64,000 bases of DNA from Blautia sp. OF03-15BH (GTDB lineage Bacteria > Bacillota > Clostridia > Lachnospirales > Lachnospiraceae). The position numbers and the translations under genes were made by a program. The stretch is from NCBI RefSeq assembly GCF_003463065.1, contig NZ_QSCM01000007.1, positions 91,827 through 155,826 on the forward strand, given 5' to 3'. Below are positions 26,151 to 34,543 of the stretch, one piece after another (the first letter of the stretch is position 1; each line of letters opens with the position of its first letter). The notes under the pieces are model-generated. The model worked only from the letters and a program-made list of their open reading frames with translations. It searched no databases and had not been told where the DNA came from.

Positions 26151-26996
26151 ATGAAATATCAGTGGAAAAAAGGAATGTCACTTAGTTTTTTTCAGAATGA
26201 GAAAAGAGAATCGATCGGAGTTGATCCGGAGATCTTAAGAGAAGTCGGGGAACATGGTTTTGACTGTGTGGAACTGTCTTTTTCTCATGATGAATATTTC
26301 TATAAATATCGTTTTACAGAAGAAGAAAATGCAGAAAAACTGGCTTCTTACTGTAAGGAGTCGGGGCTTGAAATCTGGAGCATCCATCTTCCGTTCTCAG
26401 AAAAATGGGATCTGTCCAATGATGATGCGAAAGAAGCACTGGCTGATGACCGGAAGCTGATAGAAGCTGCAGAAGAAGCCGGAATCCGCGTAGCAGTGAT
26501 CCATCCGAGCTTTGAACCCATTCCGGAAGCAGACAGGGCAAAGAGAATAGAAAATGCGAAAAAGAATCTGAAACTTCTGAATCAGACGGCAAAAGAGCAT
26601 GGAATTGTGCTTGCGCTGGAAAATCTTCCGCGGACCTGTCTTGGCAATCATTCCGAGGAGATGATCGAACTTCTGAAAGCCACAGGAACCTCCTTTATTT
26701 TTGATACGAATCATTCTCTGGATGAGGATAATGTGGAATTCTTGAGAAATATGATCGCCCATGGCTATTGTCCGGTTTCGCTTCATATTTCTGACTATGA
26801 TTTTATCGATGAGAGACATGATCTGCCGGGGCATGGGATCAACCAGTGGGGAAAATTACTGGATCTGTTGGAAAACGCAGGTTACAGTGGCCCTGCTTTA
26901 TATGAGATCCGTCATGTGGTATCGGAAGAACGGATTATTTCTTTTGATGAAGTAACTGAAAATATCAACAGCCTTCTGAATGGAGACATAAAATAA
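26151..26996 (+). CDS. Sugar phosphate isomerase/epimerase (TIM barrel, AP-endonuclease-2 fold)
   Basis: A 281-residue xylose-isomerase-like TIM barrel. Characteristic strands are WSIHLPF, VAVIHPSFEP, LALENLPR with the metal glutamate, FIFDTNHS and SLHISDYD. The C-terminal GPALYEI holds another metal-site glutamate. There is no signal peptide. It follows transporter relics and precedes a broken flavoprotein copy, so it is probably the surviving catabolic gene of a decayed carbohydrate cluster. The substrate is unknown. The start at 26151 is preferred to the GTG at 26142. Confidence 0.8.
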   Translation: MKYQWKKGMSLSFFQNEKRESIGVDPEILREVGEHGFDCVELSFSHDEYFYKYRFTEEENAEKLASYCKESGLEIWSIHLPFSEKWDLSNDDAKEALADDRKLIEAAEEAGIRVAVIHPSFEPIPEADRAKRIENAKKNLKLLNQTAKEHGIVLALENLPRTCLGNHSEEMIELLKATGTSFIFDTNHSLDEDNVEFLRNMIAHGYCPVSLHISDYDFIDERHDLPGHGINQWGKLLDLLENAGYSGPALYEIRHVVSEERIISFDEVTENINSLLNGDIK

Positions 26997-27006
26997 AATT
27001 AAGAGG

Positions 27007-27621
27007 CAGGAGGAACAGGAAATGTATGATGTTACTGATCATTGGCGGGGGTGTGACCGGATCAGCGATCGCAAGAGAGCTTTCCCGCTATGATTTGAAG
27101 ACTGCATTGTTTGAAAAAGGAGAGGACGTCTGTTCCGGCACCTCCAAGGCAAACAGCGGCATCGCCCATGCCGGTTTTGATGCAGCTCCCGGCAGCTGGA
27201 AGGCCAAAATGAACATCCGCGGAAGCCGGATGCTGGAGGAGCTTTCCAGAAAGCTGGACTTTCCTTATAAGAGGAACGGTTCCCTGGTGCTTTGTTTTGA
27301 TGAAAAGGACCGCCCCATCTGGAAAAAAAAGTCCTTTCTGTTGAGGGATACACCTGCAAACGCGGCTATGACTACGGCGAAAAAGAATGTACAAATCCGA
27401 TGCGGACTGTAACCAGCAGCGTTCCGGTAAAGAACGGCGTCATCCCCATGGTCTCTGTTAAAACCGCAGCTGACATTCCCAAAGGAAAGATCCTGGAATG
27501 TATGGAAGCGATCCACACCGCCGCCGTCCAGGCTCCGGTCCACCTCGGAGATATCATCCTGGCAGACATCGCCGGGACAGGCGTGGATCTGGTTGCGACG
27601 AAAACGGTAGGAAGAAGATAA
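27007..27621 (+). pseudogene. Collapsed second copy of the glpA-like/DUF1667 genes
   Basis: Bases 27007-27327 repeat 20176-20497 almost perfectly (one extra T after the start, one C lost). At a GGAAAA word the sequence switches to a copy of 23090-23381, removing about 2.6 kb. The DUF1667 part differs from the original at about nine positions. The extra T is by-passed by an ATG at 27026, so a 128-residue hybrid ending out of frame could be made. The remaining DUF1667 frame (27400-27621) lacks its cysteine-rich start. Neither piece should be functional. Confidence 0.85.
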
Positions 27622-27626
27622 AAAGA

Positions 27627-27667
27627 AAAAATGGCTGTTCCGGATTTAAGGGAGTAGCCATTTTTCT
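27627..27667 (+). terminator. Terminator after the broken copy
   Basis: A 10-bp stem (27627-27636 with 27656-27665) ending in a T run. The rest of 27,670-27,990 shows no gene; it should contain the promoter of the ZIP gene, which I could not assign. Confidence 0.7.
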
Positions 27668-27990
27668 TTACGGTTTCAATCGCACAATTTGCTGTATGTT
27701 TTTTTGATTTGCCTTTGTTACGGCATAGTGGGTTAATGCTAAATATTCTTGCTGATTTTCGCCATATATCTCCTTAAAGTGGTAGGTTAATGGTGATTTT
27801 ACACTATGTTCAGCGATAAGCATATATTTTAGAAACATTATAGAGAGAATCTGTCAAGAAGCACATCTCCAATGGAAAAATCCGGTTCTCTATGCTAAAG
27901 TAAAGCTGTCGGAACCATTTTATCGATAAAGCATTTATTAAGTATAAGAGAATCTGCCGGTTTAACAACGGCAGATAAAAGGAGAGTAGC

Positions 27991-28770
27991 ATGACAGTAT
28001 TTTTCGGTCTTATGATACCGTTTCTTGGTACCACTCTGGGTGCAGCCTGTGTATTCTTTCTGAAAAATGCGTTGGGGACAAAAGTTCAGAAAGCACTTCT
28101 TGGTTTTGCCTCCGGAGTTATGGTGGCAGCTTCTGTCTGGTCCCTGCTGATCCCAGCTATGGATCTGTCTGCTTCCATGGGAAGACTGGCCTTTGTCCCG
28201 GCCTGCGGAGGGCTGTTGGCCGGCATGGCTTTTCTGCTTCTTATGGATCGGGTGATCCCGCATCTTCACATGGGAGCAGAGAAGGCGGAAGGACCCAGCT
28301 GTTCGCTAAAAAAAAGTACCATGCTGGTACTGGCAGTCACTCTTCATAACATTCCGGAAGGTATGGCGGTTGGTGTGGTTTTTGCCGGCATGCTGGCAGA
28401 AAATGCGCATATCACCACGGCTGCGGCTTTTGCCCTCGCCATTGGTATTGCCATTCAGAACTTCCCGGAAGGAGCCATCATTTCCCTTCCGCTGAAAGCG
28501 GAGAATGATATGAGCAGAGGAAAAGCCTTTCTAGGAGGAATGCTTTCCGGTGTGGTGGAGCCCATTGCAGCTTTCCTTACGATCCTGCTTTCAGACCTTC
28601 TCACACCGGTCCTGCCCTGGTTTCTTTCCTTTGCTGCCGGAGCCATGCTTTATGTAGTCGTCGAAGAACTGATTCCGGAAGCCAGTGAAGGTGAACACAG
28701 CAATGTCGGTACCATCGGTTTTGCCATAGGCTTCGTATTGATGATGCTGCTCGATGTGACCTTGGGGTAA
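27991..28770 (+). CDS. ZIP-family divalent metal transporter
   Basis: A 259-residue membrane protein with about eight predicted helices, importing Zn2+ or a related cation. The family's metal-site motifs HNIPEG (near residue 118) and QNFPEG are intact. A third motif VVEELIPE lies in a later helix. The cytoplasmic loop contains HLHMGAE, a short histidine-bearing segment. AAAGGAGAG precedes the ATG. No regulator is adjacent. A transposon remnant begins right at its stop codon, so the insertion or its decay shaped the 3' flank. Confidence 0.9.
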   Translation: MTVFFGLMIPFLGTTLGAACVFFLKNALGTKVQKALLGFASGVMVAASVWSLLIPAMDLSASMGRLAFVPACGGLLAGMAFLLLMDRVIPHLHMGAEKAEGPSCSLKKSTMLVLAVTLHNIPEGMAVGVVFAGMLAENAHITTAAAFALAIGIAIQNFPEGAIISLPLKAENDMSRGKAFLGGMLSGVVEPIAAFLTILLSDLLTPVLPWFLSFAAGAMLYVVVEELIPEASEGEHSNVGTIGFAIGFVLMMLLDVTLG

Positions 28771-28906
28771 ATTATCCTTTGTTTTAACTGTGGATGCAGC
28801 AGGAGCATTTAATATCCTGCGGAAATATCTTTCCGTATCCGGAAAGGAAAAAGAACTGTCCGTAACCGGACTAAAAAATCCAGAAATAATAAAAGTAGCT
28901 GTATAG
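28769..28906 (+). pseudogene. tnpB: 3' end of a TnpB-type RNA-guided nuclease gene
   Basis: A short frame ending at the TAG at 28904 reads DAAGAFNILRKYLSV and then PEIIKVAV. This is the RuvC-III segment and C-terminal tail of IS200/IS605- or IS607-type TnpB proteins (usual form DxNGAYNILRKYLSVSG). Everything upstream, including the catalytic DxD and zinc-finger regions, is gone; the frame runs back into the ZIP gene. The adjoining 3' sequence is retained. Confidence 0.7.
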
Positions 28907-29048
28907 CCGAACGGTAAGCAGTATTGGTGTCATGGACGAACCCTGAAAAAGGGCGGTATCCCGCCAGATTTCAGATGCTCTGGTCACTTAGTTGCCGAGT
29001 AGTTCACAAATGCAAAGGCGTACGGTGGATGGGTTGACGGCAAGTTTT
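28904..29048 (+). ncRNA. Candidate omega-RNA (right-end guide RNA) of the tnpB remnant
   Basis: In IS200/IS605-type elements the guide RNA is made from the 3' end of tnpB and the transposon right end. Here a non-coding, pairing-rich tract directly follows the tnpB stop. A GGCGG/CCGCC hairpin pairs 28952-28956 with 28961-28965. A longer TTGCCG/CGGCAA helix pairs 28992-28997 with 29038-29043. A T run follows. Function without a local TnpB would need a trans-acting TnpB. The exact right end and guide start cannot be fixed by eye. Confidence 0.45.
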
Positions 29049-29055
29049 TAGAGAT

Positions 29056-29164
29056 ATCACTGAAAGCTATCCCAGCGAATTTAATAGACATTTTTGGGAA
29101 AGCGTGATGGGAAATATGCAAAGGAGGGCGGCTCAAAATCGCGAGTCCACCGCCCTCCTTTGCA
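29056..29164 (+). terminator. Structured tract ending in a very strong hairpin
   Basis: Pairing ATCAC/GTGAT (29056-29060 with 29104-29108) encloses TCCCA/TGGGA (29070-29074 with 29095-29099). A perfect 15-bp stem follows, 29117-29131 with 29150-29164. The last stem lacks a clean T run, so it could be a processing or boundary structure rather than a classic terminator. Confidence 0.5.
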
Positions 29165-29192
29165 CTTCTCCCAGCGGTCTCGCCTTAGAAAA

Positions 29193-29522
29193 CAGGCAAT
29201 GTATCACTTCGATTTCGTTGACTCTAATTGGCTTTTTTTGGTTTTCAGGTAATGTATCACTTCGATTTCGTTGACTCTAATTGGCTTTTTTTAGTTTTCA
29301 GGCAATGTATCGCTCTGATTTCGTTGACTCTAATTGGCTTTTTTTGGTTTTCAGGCAATGTATCACTTCGATTTCGTTGACTCTATTTGGAATTTTGGGG
29401 TTTTCGGGCAATGTATCACTTCGATTTCGTTGACTCTAATTGGCTTTTTTTAGTTTTCAGGCAATGTATCACTTCGATTTGATTGACTCTAATTGGATTT
29501 TTAAGATTTTCAGGCAATTGAC
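29193..29522. repeat. Tandem repeat, 53-bp unit, six copies
   Basis: The word CAGG (CGGG in one copy) plus AATGTATC recurs at 29193, 29246, 29299, 29352, 29405, 29458 and, truncated, 29511, a constant 53-base period. Units differ by a few substitutions, with the core CGATTTCGTTGACTCTAA most conserved. There are no unique spacers, so it is not a CRISPR array. No open frame runs through the array convincingly. Confidence 0.9.
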
Positions 29523-29646
29523 GCCTCTATTTTTGCTTACTTATTTCGGTATTTTACGATATGCAGTCAATTCAGGCTTATATTTAGCTATCTCTGATAT
29601 TTTGATCGTTTCATTTTGTGCCATTTATTAAATAATTGGCTCGTGA

Positions 29647-29883
29647 ACTAACTCCTACTCGTCATTTTATGTATCCCTATCACAAACAGAAGAAACATTA
29701 AGAAAAGATAACATTGTCGGTGCGGAACCTGAAACCTCAGTGCATTATAATGTCGGAAAAGAAGTAAGAACTGCGATTGAAAAGATTGGAGGAACTATGC
29801 CAGAAGATTTGCCAATGCTGGAAAAAAGTATACAGCAGATAGAAAAAGAACAGATGCAGAATCAGCATTCTCATACCTCATAA
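29647..29883 (+). pseudogene. dinD: C-terminal remnant of DNA-damage-inducible protein DinD
   Basis: A frame without a start reads NVGKEVRTAIEKIGGTMPED and then LPMLEKSIQQIEKE, which is the conserved C-terminal end of DinD-like proteins (VGKxVRxTIxxxGGTMPExLPxPEKSI). The N-terminal BRO/DinD portion is absent. It lies after the tandem repeats and before a shared terminator. Confidence 0.7.
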
Positions 29884-29941
29884 AAAAACCTGAATGCCCA
29901 TCATGCAACAGAAAATTGCGATGAGAATCATTCAGGTTTTT
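29884..29941. terminator. Bidirectional terminator between the dinD remnant and the NCS2 permease
   Basis: A 13-bp stem (29884-29896 with 29929-29941) with T-rich flanks on both strands. Confidence 0.8.
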
Positions 29942-29947
29942 AAAACG

Positions 29948-31363
29948 TTATTTCTGCTCTGCTTTTTCTTTGGGAAGAATGATGTTGAGCACGATCGCTA
30001 CCAGGGCAGCAGGCACGATGCCGGAGCCGCCGAAGATCAGCTGTATAAACTGGGGCAGACCGGAGATCACGGCGCTGTTGGCACCAAGACCGTAACCAAG
30101 TCCCAGTGCAACGGAAACAATGGTGATGGAACGGGAGGTCATGGGCTCCTTTGTGATCAATTGGATTCCGCTGATGATGATGGAGGAAAACATCATGACG
30201 GCAGCACCGCCAAGGACACTCTGCGGCATGATGGAGATTAGGGCAGCCAGTTTCGGGAACAGGCCACAGAAGATCAGGAAAACGGCGCCAAAGCCAAGTG
30301 CTGTACGGTTTACAATCTTGGTCATGGTCACAAGACCAACGTTCTGGCTGAAGGAGGTATTCGGAAGAACACCGAAAATGGCAGCCAGAGAAGAACCAAA
30401 GCCATCGCAGGCAACACCGCCGGAAAGTTCTTTGTCCGTCGCCTCTCTTCCAAGTCCGCCCTCCATAACACCGGAGATATCACCTACAGTCTCTACTGCG
30501 GTAACAACGAACATGATCAGGATCGGAAGGATCGCACGGGCATCAAAGACCAGTTTTACAGGCATAAGCTTCGGAATAGCGAACCAGGAGGCATCAGCCA
30601 CCTTGGACCAGTTCAGTACCCAGGCTTTTGTGTATTCCACGCCTTCGGCAGTTACTCCGGTGGTGGGAAGGAAAAGACTCATTGCTTCTGAAAGGATATA
30701 ACCGAGAATGATGGCAAAAAGGATCGCGGAAGTACTCCAGATCCCTTTGCAGAAATGCTTCAGGGCAATGATCACGATCAGAACGATGAGACCGAGGAGC
30801 AGATTCTCCAGAGAACCATAATCGGAAGCTTTGCTTCCTCCGCCGAAGGACTGGATGCCGACGGAGATCAGGGAAAGACCGATGGAAAGAACAACGGTTC
30901 CGGTGACAAGGGGCGGGAAAAATCTGCGTAAGGGTTTCAGGCAGAAGCCAAGGAAACCTTCGAAAATACCGCCGATCAGAGAGGCTCCCATGATTGCACC
31001 ATAGGTAAGGATACCACCACCCATGACATTGGCCACACTCTGGAAAACGCCGATAAAACCGGAACTGGTACCCATGATGATGGGGACTTTTCCACCGACG
31101 GGACCGATGGCAAAGAGCTGGACCAGAGTGACGATACCGGCAACGAGCATGGCATTCTGGAGCAGAGTGACCTGAAGGGCTGCCAGTTCTGCATCTCCGG
31201 ATGTGGCAGAGATACCGCAGGCACCACAGATGATCAGGATCGGGGTCAGGTTGCCGACAAACATGGCAAGGACGTGCTGCAGACCAAGAGGAATGGCCTG
31301 ACGGAGCGGGATCTTCCCATAGAATTCATAGGGGGAACCGCTTTTTGACTGAGATTGCTTCAT
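29948..31363 (-). CDS. NCS2-family nucleobase permease (xanthine/urate type)
   Basis: A 471-residue nucleobase:cation symporter-2 protein with about 12-14 membrane helices. GLQHVLAMFVGNLTPIL at the N-terminus, the substrate motif ETVGDISGVMEGG and the helix GFGSSLAAIFGVLPNTSFSQ favour the xanthine/uric-acid branch over uracil carriers. AAGGAGAAA precedes the ATG. It is a single gene with a strong promoter and a long leader of about 240 bases containing several hairpins. Purine salvage is likely, but the substrate is inferred. Confidence 0.85.
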   Translation of the reverse strand: MKQSQSKSGSPYEFYGKIPLRQAIPLGLQHVLAMFVGNLTPILIICGACGISATSGDAELAALQVTLLQNAMLVAGIVTLVQLFAIGPVGGKVPIIMGTSSGFIGVFQSVANVMGGGILTYGAIMGASLIGGIFEGFLGFCLKPLRRFFPPLVTGTVVLSIGLSLISVGIQSFGGGSKASDYGSLENLLLGLIVLIVIIALKHFCKGIWSTSAILFAIILGYILSEAMSLFLPTTGVTAEGVEYTKAWVLNWSKVADASWFAIPKLMPVKLVFDARAILPILIMFVVTAVETVGDISGVMEGGLGREATDKELSGGVACDGFGSSLAAIFGVLPNTSFSQNVGLVTMTKIVNRTALGFGAVFLIFCGLFPKLAALISIMPQSVLGGAAVMMFSSIIISGIQLITKEPMTSRSITIVSVALGLGYGLGANSAVISGLPQFIQLIFGGSGIVPAALVAIVLNIILPKEKAEQK

Positions 31364-31605
31364 TTTTTAAATTTCTCCTTCCTGGATAAAAGCTTGAGGG
31401 AAAAAACTTCCCTGCATTACTACAAGCTTCATTTCATACCCGGATTGCTGCGCAGCTACGCTGCTCTCGCAATCCTCAAAAACATTCGTAATCCGCTCAT
31501 TTTTCTTTGAAAAATGGCTACTTACTCATGTTTTTGGCGGGTCAAGAGGTCAAAAAACCTCTTGCAAGCAAGCTTGCATCGGCTTTCTGACCTTTTGACT
31601 CTGGT
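31364..31605 (-). promoter_or_regulatory. Long hairpin-rich leader of the NCS2 permease
   Basis: The predicted transcript begins near 31605. Visible hairpins are 31543-31550 with 31557-31564 (8 bp), a palindromic element at 31442-31475 (7-bp outer stem) and an AGGGAA/TTCCCT hairpin near 31,400. I could not fit it to the purine or xanthine riboswitch consensus. Confidence 0.45.
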
Positions 31606-31611
31606 ATCATC

Positions 31612-31641
31612 ATTATATAGAGCAATGAAAAAATCTGTCAA
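31612..31641 (-). promoter_or_regulatory. Promoter of the NCS2 permease
   Basis: Minus-strand TTGACA (31641-31636) and TATAAT (31617-31612), both perfect hexamers, are spaced by 18 bases. Confidence 0.75.
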
Positions 31642-31753
31642 TAGATGGAGAGAAAAAAATCTTCCTTGTGATATTCACAGTTTAAATTAAGTTAGAATTG
31701 GAGGTGGTTGAAAATAAAATCGTACGTGTAACAAAAAACACACGGAAAAATAA

Positions 31754-31782
31754 TTGATAACAAGGTTGAATCATGATATTCT
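31754..31782 (+). promoter_or_regulatory. Possible promoter of the sensor block
   Basis: TTGATA (31754-31759) and TATTCT (31777-31782) with 17-base spacing lie about 150 bases before the solute-binding-like gene. Between them and the gene lies a short repeat related to 37544-37562. Confidence 0.4.
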
Positions 31783-31934
31783 ATTGGAATACAAGAATAA
31801 AAAGTATAAATGTTTAGAGAATTAAGAAGTGTTAATCTTTGTAGATTTGCGGGAGCTACTTTGTAGCAGAGCAACTCGTAGGCGTCAGTTGTGGGCAAAA
31901 GCCCTTGGATATAACCGGTTTGTAAGAGGAGAAA

Positions 31935-32912
31935 ATGAAAATAATGAAAAAGAAACGATGGTGTTGGATCATGACAGGAACAGCAGTAATAATGTTTTGG
32001 GGATTTTTAATGCTATGCTGTGTAGGTGACAACGAAAATAAAGCAGAGAGGTACAGAGTGACAGCCATATTGCCTGCAAAAAGTAATGGTATTTACTGGA
32101 AAGAGGTTGTAGCAGGAATTGAGGAAGCGGCCGATGACATAGATGTAGATCTTAGTATTATTTATACAGAAGCATATAATAATTATCCTGCAATCGATTT
32201 AAATAGTGCATTGGAGATGACAATTTTGTATCAGGCAGATGCAGTGATTGTTTCTTATTCTAGAAATGCGAACGAGAGGACAGATGAACTGTTACGAGAA
32301 GCAAAAGAAAAAGGTATTAAAATAGTAATGATTGATAATGATGTGTCAGAAGAACTGAAAAATACCTGTGTGAGTATTGATAATGTAAAAGCGGGAAGTG
32401 AACTTGCCAGACTGGCACTAGAAGATACAGATAAGAGTGGTACGGCTTTGTTGATTTATTCTGTAGAAAATATGAGAATGAGTAATATGGAACTTCGCAT
32501 GGAAGGTATTGAGCAGATGTTTGAAGAAGAAGGAAAGAAAAATCTGATATTGCTACCGATGGAAGAACAGAGCGATGTCCGTAAAGTGGAACTTCTAAGA
32601 AAGACGCTAGAACAGAATCCAAAAACGGATGTGATATTTACTTTGAGCGAAGGAAGCACAAAGAATGTAGTACAGTGTTTAAGTCAGGTAGAATTTGCAG
32701 ATCAGATAGAAGTATTTGGTTTTGATTATACAGATGAAACAGCAGACCTACTGGAAAAAGGAAAAGTAAGTGTGTTAGTTGGTCAGGAACAGAAGCAGAT
32801 GGGATATGAAAGTTTGAATACTGCTGTAAAACTGCAGAACGAAGAATGTGAACAGGTATTTATTGATTATCAGATTTATTCGAATCTTATGGGGGAAAAC
32901 GAGGGTAATTGA
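31935..32912 (+). CDS. Membrane-anchored sugar-binding-like protein, likely sensor partner
   Basis: A 325-residue protein. An N-terminal hydrophobic segment (about residues 12-30) is followed by a periplasmic-binding-protein-like domain of the LacI/RbsB type. Landmarks are KSNGIYWKEVVAGIEEAA, ADAVIVSYSR, VMIDND, EVFGFDYTDE and VLVGQEQKQMGY. There is no transporter gene next to it. It is directly followed by a YesN/YesM regulator-kinase pair, so it probably presents a ligand to the kinase. AGAGGAG precedes the ATG. Its AT-rich codon use differs from the housekeeping core. Confidence 0.75.
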   Translation: MKIMKKKRWCWIMTGTAVIMFWGFLMLCCVGDNENKAERYRVTAILPAKSNGIYWKEVVAGIEEAADDIDVDLSIIYTEAYNNYPAIDLNSALEMTILYQADAVIVSYSRNANERTDELLREAKEKGIKIVMIDNDVSEELKNTCVSIDNVKAGSELARLALEDTDKSGTALLIYSVENMRMSNMELRMEGIEQMFEEEGKKNLILLPMEEQSDVRKVELLRKTLEQNPKTDVIFTLSEGSTKNVVQCLSQVEFADQIEVFGFDYTDETADLLEKGKVSVLVGQEQKQMGYESLNTAVKLQNEECEQVFIDYQIYSNLMGENEGN

Positions 32913-33016
32913 GCTCTTTAGTATTTCAAGTGCAAAGAGTGCCAAGAGATACGAAGAAAAGATGATCATGGATGGCTGCCTAACAAAGTATAGGTATAGA
33001 GATGAACGGAGAAAAA

Positions 33017-34543
33017 ATGGAAAAGAAAATAGCGTTTGCGATTGCAGAAGATGAGGCGATTGAACGTGAAGCGATGCAAAAGTTTATCAGAGAAACATTT
33101 CCGCAAGCAGATGTCATCTGGATGGCACAGGATGGAAGAGAAGCCCTGGAAAAGATCGAGAAGAAAGAACCGGATATTCTGATTATTGATATTGAAATGC
33201 CCGTGATGAATGGTTTGAGGTTGTGTGAGATATTGTATCAAAAGCAATTTAGCGGAGTAATGCTGATTCATACAGCTTATGCAAAATTTTCATATGCAAG
33301 AAAAGCAGTAACTTTGAATGTGTATGATTATATTCTCAAACCTGTGGATCCTGCCAATTTAAAAGAAACGCTGGAACGATGTATAGAAGAATGGAAGCGA
33401 AAAGAGGAAGCACGGAAGAAAAAAAGAGATATGGAGGAGTTGGTACGGGATGTCAGACAGTATGCGTTGTCCTTATTGGTGCTAGATACTGCAGATGCTC
33501 GTCAAATTGATCATTTCTTTCGGACAGTAAACTGGCCGGAAGATCAGAAACTTTCCACTTGGGTTTTAAAATTTACTTCTCTTACCGCTTTTAAGCCACT
33601 ATGGATGAAGCATTTTGAAGAAAGTATCAGAATGCTACGGAAGGGAGGTTTTTTGATCTCGTCAGAATATATAGATGAAGGACATTGTCTGATGATCATG
33701 CAGCCAGAACAGAGAATGGATCCAGAGCAGTTATATACATTAATTTATGTGATAGCACATTTAGGAATGAAAGAAAGTAACCATATGGAAACAATAGCAG
33801 AAGGACCATGCGATAACTATGCAGAAATTGTGTGTGCTTGCCGCAAAGTGGTACGGGCATCGGATGGAAAAACTCTTGCTGGAAATATTCGGATGCCTGC
33901 AAGGACATGGCAGCTTTTAACCCGGAAAGAACTGGAAAAAATCAGCGGTCGTTTGAACCGTTATCTGAGAGACGGTACTTCGGATCAAGTTAGACGTTAC
34001 TTAAAGCGTATACAAGAGAACTTTCCGGGAAGTGAGGAAAACGTATTCTGGGAATTGGTTCCGGTCCTTTTGGAAACAATGGAAGATATATGGCCGGAAC
34101 AAAATTATTCGGAAAAATTTTGTGAGTTATTTTTGAAAAAACAGAAAATAGACATATGGCTGGATGAATTGATAAAGCCATTGGAAGCGGCACTTGGAAC
34201 AAGGAATAGTGGCGCATTGGAGGACGTATTGGAGTGGATAAAGAAGAATCCGACAGAACACATTACTCTTTCAGAAGCTGCAGCTCGTATGGGAATGGAT
34301 TCTTCTTATTTTAGCCGTTATTTTAAAAAGATAAAAGGGCAGAATTTCAGTGATATGCTGACAAGTATCCGGTTAAAGTATGCGGAAAAATTGCTACATG
34401 AAAACCCTGGTATTACATTAGGTGAATTAGCTTCTTCCTGTGGATTTTCCAGTAAAACTTATTTTTGTGAAGTATTTCGCAAGCGGAATGGAATGAGTGT
34501 GTCTCAATATTTGCAAGTTTTGCAAGAGGAGGAAGAAAGATGA
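33017..34543 (+). CDS. Response regulator with AraC-type DNA-binding domain (YesN-like)
   Basis: A 508-residue regulator. The receiver domain covers residues 1-120: acidic pocket E11-D12, phospho-acceptor D58 in IIDIEMP, and the lysine of ILKPVDP. A variable linker follows. The C-terminal AraC helix-turn-helix pair has ITLSEAAARMGMDSSYFSRYF and LGELASSCGFSSKTYFCEVF. ATG 33017 is chosen because GGAGA stands 4-5 bases before it. The kinase gene starts inside its stop. Likely targets are the secreted-protein genes downstream. Confidence 0.88.
   Translation: MEKKIAFAIAEDEAIEREAMQKFIRETFPQADVIWMAQDGREALEKIEKKEPDILIIDIEMPVMNGLRLCEILYQKQFSGVMLIHTAYAKFSYARKAVTLNVYDYILKPVDPANLKETLERCIEEWKRKEEARKKKRDMEELVRDVRQYALSLLVLDTADARQIDHFFRTVNWPEDQKLSTWVLKFTSLTAFKPLWMKHFEESIRMLRKGGFLISSEYIDEGHCLMIMQPEQRMDPEQLYTLIYVIAHLGMKESNHMETIAEGPCDNYAEIVCACRKVVRASDGKTLAGNIRMPARTWQLLTRKELEKISGRLNRYLRDGTSDQVRRYLKRIQENFPGSEENVFWELVPVLLETMEDIWPEQNYSEKFCELFLKKQKIDIWLDELIKPLEAALGTRNSGALEDVLEWIKKNPTEHITLSEAAARMGMDSSYFSRYFKKIKGQNFSDMLTSIRLKYAEKLLHENPGITLGELASSCGFSSKTYFCEVFRKRNGMSVSQYLQVLQEEEER

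Noticed and set aside
27810..28034. Small leftward frame upstream of the ZIP gene
   Set aside because: Overlaps the ZIP start and its ribosome-binding site on the opposite strand and shows no protein-like pattern.
28900..28935. A tRNA gene (AGCCGAACGGTAAG looks like a D-arm)
   Set aside because: No acceptor, anticodon or T-arm pairing follows; the position after a tnpB tail explains the structure better.
29193..29522. CRISPR array
   Set aside because: The whole 53-base unit repeats without unique spacers, and no cas genes are present.
29440..29631. A 63-codon gene running out of the tandem repeat
   Set aside because: No ribosome-binding site, begins inside a repeat unit, and no recognisable protein.
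31364..31605. Purine (guanine/adenine) riboswitch before the NCS2 permease
   Set aside because: The conserved loop-loop and junction words of that class are not found.
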